A stretch of 64,000 bases of DNA from contig JAEUHY010000053.1 in NCBI GenBank assembly GCA_016795325.1, positions 293,301 through 357,300 on the forward strand, given 5' to 3'. Position 1 is the stretch's first letter. Each line of letters begins with the position of its first letter. Origin of the DNA: Planctomycetota bacterium. GTDB taxonomy: Bacteria; Planctomycetota; UBA1135; GCA-002686595. Below, in pieces: positions 59,250 to 64,000 of the stretch. The position numbers and the translations under genes are program-made. The notes beneath the pieces were generated by a model. The model did not search any database. It saw only the letters and a program-made list of their open reading frames with translations, and was not told where the DNA came from.

Positions 59250-60622
59250 GTTCGCTGCCCACCGCCTATCCCGAGCCGCAGCCGCCGACGTTCGCGGCCG
59301 CTCCGCGCCAGCGCTTCTGGGCCTGGCGCAGCGCGTTGCTCGCGGCGTTCCTGCTCGCGCTCGCGGCGGTGGCCGTCGCCTGGGCACTGCACGCGCGCGA
59401 CGCTGCGCTCGCCGAGCTCCCGCCGAGCGCGCCGGAACTCGCCGCGCGTGTGCGGCGCGAATTCGACCTCGCGATCGCGGTGCTCTCCGGCGCCATGCTG
59501 ATCGGCACGCTGGCCATCGGCTTCGTCGTGCGGCGTCGGCTGTGGTCATTCCGCGCGGAAGAGACCGACCAGTACGTGCTCGCGATCCGCCGCGAAGGGG
59601 CCAAGTGGAAAGCGCTGACCGAGAGTGCGGCCGACGCGATCGTGATCGTCGACCCGCGCGATGGTTCGATCCGCGAGCGCAATCGCCAGGCGGCCGCGTT
59701 GCTCGGCGAGTCGACCCTGGCGAGCGTCTTTTCGGCCGAGGATCTGGCGGCGCTCGAACGCGGCATGGCCGAGGCGGTGGCCGAGCCGGGCCGGGCCATC
59801 GCGGCGCGCGAACTGCGCGCGCACGGCGTCGACGGCGCGGAGCGCGTGCTCGACGTGCGCATGGCGGGCATCGACCTCGTCGACGAGCGCGTGGTCGAGC
59901 TCTCGCTGCGCGACGTGACGCGTGAGCGCGCCATGGAGCGGCAGCTGGCGATCAGCGAGCGGCTCTCGTCGCTCGGCTTGCTGACCGCCGGCGTCGCGCA
60001 CGAGATCAACAACCCGCTCGAGGGCATCGGCAACTACCTGACGCTGCTGGAAAAACCGGGCGTTTCCGACGAACAGCGCGTGCGTTGGGCCGGCGAGGTG
60101 CGCCACGGATTCGAGCGCATCCGCGTGATCGTGCGCGACCTCTTGAGCTACTCGCGCCCCGGCGTCGAGCAGGGGCGCGCGGAGCTCGCGAGCTCGTTCG
60201 AGCGCGTGTCGAAGCTGGTGAGTTACACCAAGAGCTTCGGCTCGGTCGAGATCGTCGCGCAGGGGCTCGAAGCAGGTCTGGCGGTCGCCGCCGAGCGCGG
60301 CCGGCTCGAGCAGGTGCTCCTCAACCTCATGATGAACGCCGCGACGGCGATGGGCGGGCGCGGAGTGATCCGCGTCAGCGCCCGCGGCCTGGTCCGCGAC
60401 GGACAGCGCTGGGTGTCGATCGAAGTCGCCGACCAAGGTCCGGGCATCGCGCCCGAGCACCTCGCGCGCATCTTCGATCCGTTCTTCACCACGACCCAGG
60501 GCACGGGGCTGGGTCTGACCATTTCGTACGGACTGATCCGCGCGCACGGCGGCGAGCTGCGCGCGGCGAACCAAGCGGGAGGCGGCGCGGTGTTCACCGT
60601 GCTGCTGCCGCAAGCCGAGTGA
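59246..60622 (+). CDS. Membrane histidine kinase with PAS domain
   Basis: A 458-aa sensor kinase. Two transmembrane helices (LLAAFLLALAAVAVAWALHA near 30-50 and LSGAMLIGTLAIGFVVRRR near 80-98) flank a short periplasmic loop. A PAS-like domain follows (ITIVDPRDG-type sequence IVIVDPRDGSIRERNRQAAA). The dimerisation/phosphoacceptor helix is GLLTAGVAHEINNPLEGIGN with His252. The ATPase domain has N box LLNLMMNAATAM, G1 VADQGPGIAPEH, F box DPFFTTTQ and G2 GTGLGLTISYG. It belongs to the NtrB/ZraS-like group that works with sigma-54 activators. GTG start, overlapping the previous stop; its partner regulator starts 4 bp after its stop. Confidence 0.93.
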   Translation: MSSLPTAYPEPQPPTFAAAPRQRFWAWRSALLAAFLLALAAVAVAWALHARDAALAELPPSAPELAARVRREFDLAIAVLSGAMLIGTLAIGFVVRRRLWSFRAEETDQYVLAIRREGAKWKALTESAADAIVIVDPRDGSIRERNRQAAALLGESTLASVFSAEDLAALERGMAEAVAEPGRAIAARELRAHGVDGAERVLDVRMAGIDLVDERVVELSLRDVTRERAMERQLAISERLSSLGLLTAGVAHEINNPLEGIGNYLTLLEKPGVSDEQRVRWAGEVRHGFERIRVIVRDLLSYSRPGVEQGRAELASSFERVSKLVSYTKSFGSVEIVAQGLEAGLAVAAERGRLEQVLLNLMMNAATAMGGRGVIRVSARGLVRDGQRWVSIEVADQGPGIAPEHLARIFDPFFTTTQGTGLGLTISYGLIRAHGGELRAANQAGGGAVFTVLLPQAE

Positions 60623-60626
60623 GACC

Positions 60627-61988
60627 ATGGCGAAAAGCGCGACGATTCTGGTGGTGGACGACGAGGTGTACGTGCGCAACTCGCTCGCGGAGGTGCTGCA
60701 GTCCGAGGGCTTTGCGGTGCAGTCCGCCGGCTCGCTCGCCGAAGCCGCCGAACGTCTCGCGGCCGCTGAGCCCGACGTCGTGCTGAGCGACCTGCGCATG
60801 AGCGGCGGCGACGGGCTCGAGCTGCTCAAGTTCGTGCGGCGCCAGGGCTACGCCACGCCGGTGGTGCTCATGACCGGCGTCGGGACCCTGCGCGACGCGG
60901 TCGAAGCGATCCAGGGCGGCGCCTACGACTTCCTCCAAAAGCCCGTCGACAGCCAGCAGCTCGCGCTCGTGCTGCGCCGCGCGCTCGAACACCGCGAACT
61001 GGTCCGCGAGGTGCGCACGCTCCGCAGCAGCGTGCGCGAAGCGGCCGGCAAGCGCGAACTGGTGGGGCAGTCGGCGGCGCTGGCGCGGGTACGGGCGCTG
61101 ATCGACCAGGTCGGGCCGACGGACGCCACCGTGCTCGTCACCGGCGAGAGCGGAACCGGCAAGGAGCTGGTGGGCGAGCAGGTGCACCGCGCCAGCGCAC
61201 GCGCTTCGAAGAGCTTGGTGCGCGTCAACTGCTCCGCCGTGCCTCCGACCTTGTTCGAGAGCGAATTCTTCGGACACCGCCGCGGGGCCTTCAGCGGCGC
61301 GGTCAGCGACCGTGTCGGCCGCTTCGCCGAGGCGCAGGGCGGCACGTTGGTGCTGGACGAGATCGGCACGCTGCCGCCGGAGATGCAGGCCAAGCTGCTG
61401 CGCGTGCTCGAGAACGGCGAGTACCAGGTCGTGGGGGAGAGTCGCACGCGCGTGGCCGATGCACGCGTGATCGCTCTCACCAACGAAAATCTGCCGGAGC
61501 GCGTCGCCAAGGGTGAGTTCCGCGCGGACCTGTACTACCGCATCAACGTCTTTCCGATCGCGCTGCCGCCCTTGCGCACGCACAAGGAGGATCTGCCGCA
61601 GATCGCCGACGCCATCCTGGCTGGGTTGCGCGACGCCGGGCGGGGCCCCGTGAGGCTCGACGCGAGCGCGCTCGAAGTGCTGCAGAGCTACGACTGGCCG
61701 GGGAACGTGCGCGAGCTGCGCAACTTGCTCGAGCGCGCTTCGATCGTCGCGGGTCTGCGGCCGATCGACGCGGCGCTGGTGCGTGCGTTGCTCGAGCCCA
61801 CGCTCTCGCTGTCGCCCAGCGCGGGGAGCGACGACTTGAACCTGCGCCGCAACCTCGACGCGGCCGAAATGCAGCTCGTGCAGCGCGCCCTCGACCGTTC
61901 CGAGGGCCGCAAGAAGGACGCGGCCGAGATGCTCGGCATCGACCCGCGCAACCTCGGCTACTACCTGCGCAAGCACGGGCTGAGCTGA
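60627..61988 (+). CDS. Sigma-54-dependent response regulator (NtrC family)
   Basis: A 453-aa activator. Receiver domain: DDE at 11-13, phosphoacceptor Asp55 in VVLSDLRM, MTGVG and KPVDSQQ. AAA+ domain: Walker A GESGTGKE from 173, the sigma-54-contact loop GAFSGA at 220-225 (GAFTGA is the norm; Ser for Thr is conservative), Walker B GGTLVLDEIGTL, and FRADLYYRINVFPI. The C-terminal Fis-type helix-turn-helix is RKKDAAEMLGIDPRNLGYYL. It is the cognate partner of the kinase just upstream. Its targets probably include the porin gene 204 bp downstream, which has a good sigma-54 promoter, and possibly its own operon. Confidence 0.95.
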   Translation: MAKSATILVVDDEVYVRNSLAEVLQSEGFAVQSAGSLAEAAERLAAAEPDVVLSDLRMSGGDGLELLKFVRRQGYATPVVLMTGVGTLRDAVEAIQGGAYDFLQKPVDSQQLALVLRRALEHRELVREVRTLRSSVREAAGKRELVGQSAALARVRALIDQVGPTDATVLVTGESGTGKELVGEQVHRASARASKSLVRVNCSAVPPTLFESEFFGHRRGAFSGAVSDRVGRFAEAQGGTLVLDEIGTLPPEMQAKLLRVLENGEYQVVGESRTRVADARVIALTNENLPERVAKGEFRADLYYRINVFPIALPPLRTHKEDLPQIADAILAGLRDAGRGPVRLDASALEVLQSYDWPGNVRELRNLLERASIVAGLRPIDAALVRALLEPTLSLSPSAGSDDLNLRRNLDAAEMQLVQRALDRSEGRKKDAAEMLGIDPRNLGYYLRKHGLS

Positions 61989-62078
61989 CGCCGCCGTACA
62001 GCCGACGGGGCCGCGCGGACTTTTTATGCGCGCTGGCTCGGCGCGCACGTGAAGCCGGCGTCATGGCGCGCCCGCCGC

Positions 62079-62094
62079 AGCGGCACGTCCCTTG
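62079..62094 (+). promoter_or_regulatory. Candidate sigma-54 promoter upstream of the porin gene
   Basis: CGGCACGTCCCTTGCC: GG at 62080-62081 and GC at 62092-62093 with exactly 10 bp between, matching the consensus TGGCACG-N4-TTGC except C for the first T. The predicted start site is near 62105, leaving an ~85-nt leader before the porin ATG at 62192. It lies directly after the gene of a sigma-54 activator. Confidence 0.65.
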
Positions 62095-62191
62095 CCTCGG
62101 CGTGCGGCGGCGGCCCCTGCGGTCGCCGCGGACGCCCTCGATGCGCCCGCTCCGCATCCCCGCCCCGTCCCCACAATCGCCCCCCCGTCCC

Positions 62192-63304
62192 ATGTTCGAT
62201 CGTCACCAGCTCTGTCGCCTCGCCGCACTCGTCCTCGTCGCCGGAGCGGCTCGCGCCGCCACCGATCCCGTCAACGACTACGCGCTGCTCGACAGCCACT
62301 CGGAGAATCTGCAGGCCGCGCTGGCCGGCGCATCGACCGGGCCCGTGAACATCGGCTACCTGCTGCGCACGAGCTACGCGAACTCGGGCGACGACCTGTA
62401 CGCGCCCGGCGCCGGACAGGACCTCGGCGGCTTCCGCACGCAGGACGCTTCGCTGTGGTTCCAAGGCAAGATCGGCAACTACGAAGTGTTCCTGCGCACC
62501 GACGCCTCCGACGCCACGGACTGGCCGTTGCCGTCGCTCGCCTCGGGCCAGATCGGCGGCGTGAACATGCGCGACGCCTGGGCCAAGGCCCCGATCGCCG
62601 AGGGCGTGAACCTGTACTTCGGCAACTTCCGTTGCCCGGTGGTCAACTCCGGCATGCTCGACGAAGGCAAGCTGCTGATGATCGACCGCACGCGCATCGG
62701 CCAATTCTTCGACGTGTACCAGGCCGGCGCCGCCGTGGTCGCCGACGTGCAGGACTTCCACTTCAAGCTCGCCGCGCAGAACGGCGGTGACGGCTCGGCC
62801 GATGAACTCGGCATCGTCGCGCGCGCGGAGTACAAGGTCGGCGACGGCGCCAAGCAGCGCGAAGGCGCGCTCGGCGCCGAGGGCTTCGACGCCACGTTCG
62901 GCGTCGGCTACTTCCAAGACCGCGGCATGGGCGACGAGTTCGACGCGTACATCGCCGACGCCTACGCCACGCTCGACCAATTCTCGCTGCACGCCGAACT
63001 GGTCGACATGGGCGGCGACCTGGCGGCCATGACGGTCGGCAACACGGGCGGCGATTCCGCCACGCCGTACACCGCGACCCTGGGCTACCGCATCAACGAC
63101 GAGTTCGAAGTCGCCGTGCGCTACCAAGACCTCGACGACACCAACGACACGACCCAGATCGGCGGCGGCTTCAACTACTACGTCGCCGGTCATTCCGCGA
63201 AGTGGCAGCTGAACGTGTCGCAATTCGACAACGACGCCACCGACGGCCTCCTGATCCAGGTCGGACTGTCGCTCGGCCAGGCGTTCCCGAACGGCGCGCC
63301 CTGA
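62192..63304 (+). CDS. Outer-membrane porin (phosphate-selective porin O/P-like)
   Basis: A 370-aa exported beta-barrel candidate. Signal peptide MFDRHQLCRLAALVLVAGAA; the mature protein has alternating strand patterns (DASLWFQGKIGNYEVFLRTD, GVNLYFGNFRCPVVNSGML, KLAAQNGG, EFEVAVRYQDLDDTND, KWQLNVSQFDND) typical of OprP/OprO-like porins. FGNFRCPV and the acidic NTNDTTQIGGG-like loops are characteristic. It does not end in the terminal aromatic residue usual for proteobacterial barrels (ends PNGAP), which is not unusual outside that group. Likely regulated by the adjacent NtrC-type system through the sigma-54 promoter. Confidence 0.8.
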   Translation: MFDRHQLCRLAALVLVAGAARAATDPVNDYALLDSHSENLQAALAGASTGPVNIGYLLRTSYANSGDDLYAPGAGQDLGGFRTQDASLWFQGKIGNYEVFLRTDASDATDWPLPSLASGQIGGVNMRDAWAKAPIAEGVNLYFGNFRCPVVNSGMLDEGKLLMIDRTRIGQFFDVYQAGAAVVADVQDFHFKLAAQNGGDGSADELGIVARAEYKVGDGAKQREGALGAEGFDATFGVGYFQDRGMGDEFDAYIADAYATLDQFSLHAELVDMGGDLAAMTVGNTGGDSATPYTATLGYRINDEFEVAVRYQDLDDTNDTTQIGGGFNYYVAGHSAKWQLNVSQFDNDATDGLLIQVGLSLGQAFPNGAP

Positions 63305-63484
63305 TCGAAGGATGTCGTCCGCGCTCAGCGCTTGCGCGGACGCGGGACGGGCGGCTTCGAGAGAGAGACGACGCCGCCCGTTCAACGTGTGCGCCGCGCT
63401 TCCCGGTTCGCCGGGGAGCGTGGCGCGCTCTGTTTTTGGCGCGCTGCCTGCGCTGCGCCGCGCCCTGTGCTAGAAGCGCTCTTC

Positions 63485-63898
63485 ATGCTGCGGCAGGCCG
63501 AGAGGTGGAACGCGCCGGACGTGCGGCGCATCGTGCGACCCTGTGTGTTGCGCGCCTTCCGCCACCAGTGTCCCCAGTGCGGCTGCGGACTCCTGTTCGA
63601 ACGCTGGGCGCGGCTGCGCGAGCGCTGCGAGCACTGCGGCTTGATCTACCGCCGCGAGGACGGCGCGGAACTGGGCTCGATGTACCTGGGCGCGACCGTG
63701 TCGCAGAGCTTCGCGGCGCTGGTGTGCTTCGCCCTGTACTTCTTGACCGACTGGAGCCAGGCCCTGTCGCTCGCCGTGGGCGTTCCGGTCGTCGTGGCCT
63801 TCTGCTACGCGTCGCTCCCGCTCTCGATGGCGCTGTGGACCGCGGTTGACTACCTCACGGACGTCTCCAACCGCGAGTGGTGGGCGCGGCCGCGCTGA
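63485..63898 (+). CDS. DUF983-family zinc-ribbon membrane protein
   Basis: A 137-aa protein. A zinc-ribbon pair (CPQCGCGLLF and CEHCGLIYRRED) is followed by two helices (FAALVCFALYFLTDWSQAL and VGVPVVVAFCYASLPLSMAL). This is the DUF983 layout, found next to cytochrome oxidase genes in some bacteria but of unknown function. The start at 63485 is the only ATG near the conserved region. The gene is followed 11 bp later by palindrome copy 3. Confidence 0.85.
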   Translation: MLRQAERWNAPDVRRIVRPCVLRAFRHQCPQCGCGLLFERWARLRERCEHCGLIYRREDGAELGSMYLGATVSQSFAALVCFALYFLTDWSQALSLAVGVPVVVAFCYASLPLSMALWTAVDYLTDVSNREWWARPR

Positions 63899-63909
63899 CC
63901 GGGGTGATC

Positions 63910-63992
63910 GTACGGTGCCAGAGCAATTTGTCTCACGCCTCCGGCGCGCGGCGCGCGCCGAAGGCGTGAGACAAATTGCTCTGGCACCGTAC
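63910..63992. repeat. Palindromic element, copy 3 (83 bp)
   Basis: The left arm begins GTACGGTGCCAGAGCAATTT and the right arm is its reverse complement down to a GC-rich centre (CGGCGCGCG / GCGCGCCG). The first 16 bases of the conserved part, from GTGCCAGAGCAATTTGT, are identical to copy 2. The right flank continues AACC as in the other copies. It follows the DUF983 gene. Confidence 0.95.
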
Positions 63993-64000
63993 AACCTGGC

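Overview
The window is high-GC, gene-dense DNA that looks like a member of the Planctomycetota. No 16S rRNA or other marker gene is present, so the assignment is inference. It rests on three large membrane-anchored Ser/Thr kinases (one WD40, one formylglycine-enzyme-like, one TPR), ECF sigma factors beside kinases, many secreted FG-GAP, parallel beta-helix and thrombospondin-type-3 proteins, and a recurring Cys-containing C-terminal domain. I found no rRNA, tRNA, CRISPR array, transposase or phage gene.

Layout. 1-10 kb: a thioredoxin/NHL protein coupled to a phosphodiesterase; a Rieske ferredoxin; a phytanoyl-CoA dioxygenase-like enzyme; a WD40 kinase; a polyferredoxin-like membrane protein with TPRs. 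10-16.4 kb: two very similar large secreted proteins, the first followed by a 192-bp tandem duplication of its own 3' end. 16.7-27.2 kb: a molybdopterin oxidoreductase catalytic subunit and, about 6 kb away on the same strand, a fused 4Fe-4S/NrfD membrane subunit. Between them lie a Fic protein, an ASCH-like protein, a glycosyltransferase, a nuclease/phosphatase-fold protein and a membrane protein. 27.8-30.3 kb: another large secreted protein. 30.5-33.1 kb: an NMT1/SsuA-type ABC transporter operon whose binding-protein gene has an in-frame TGA followed by a SECIS-like hairpin, so it is a candidate selenoprotein. 33-40.4 kb: an acyltransferase, a kinase/FGE fusion, a lipoprotein pseudogene remnant and a sigma-factor/kinase operon. 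40.5-49.8 kb: five tandem paralogous FG-GAP secreted proteins. 49.8-52.7 kb: two paralogous lipoproteins; one carries an in-frame TGA exactly where the other has Cys. 52.8-56.7 kb: an ECF sigma factor and a four-repeat beta-helix protein. 56.9-64 kb: a vanadium-haloperoxidase-like lipoprotein; a membrane protein, histidine kinase and sigma-54 activator operon; a porin with a good -24/-12 promoter; and a DUF983 protein.

The strongest observations are the candidate selenoprotein binding protein, the TGA/Cys pair in the lipoproteins, a family of three long near-perfect palindromes (51.2, 52.8 and 63.9 kb), the C-terminal domain shared by eight secreted proteins (with a related variant in a ninth), and the sigma-54 promoters flanking a sigma-54 two-component system. 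All functional calls come from reading translated sequence and recalled family motifs; no database search was run.
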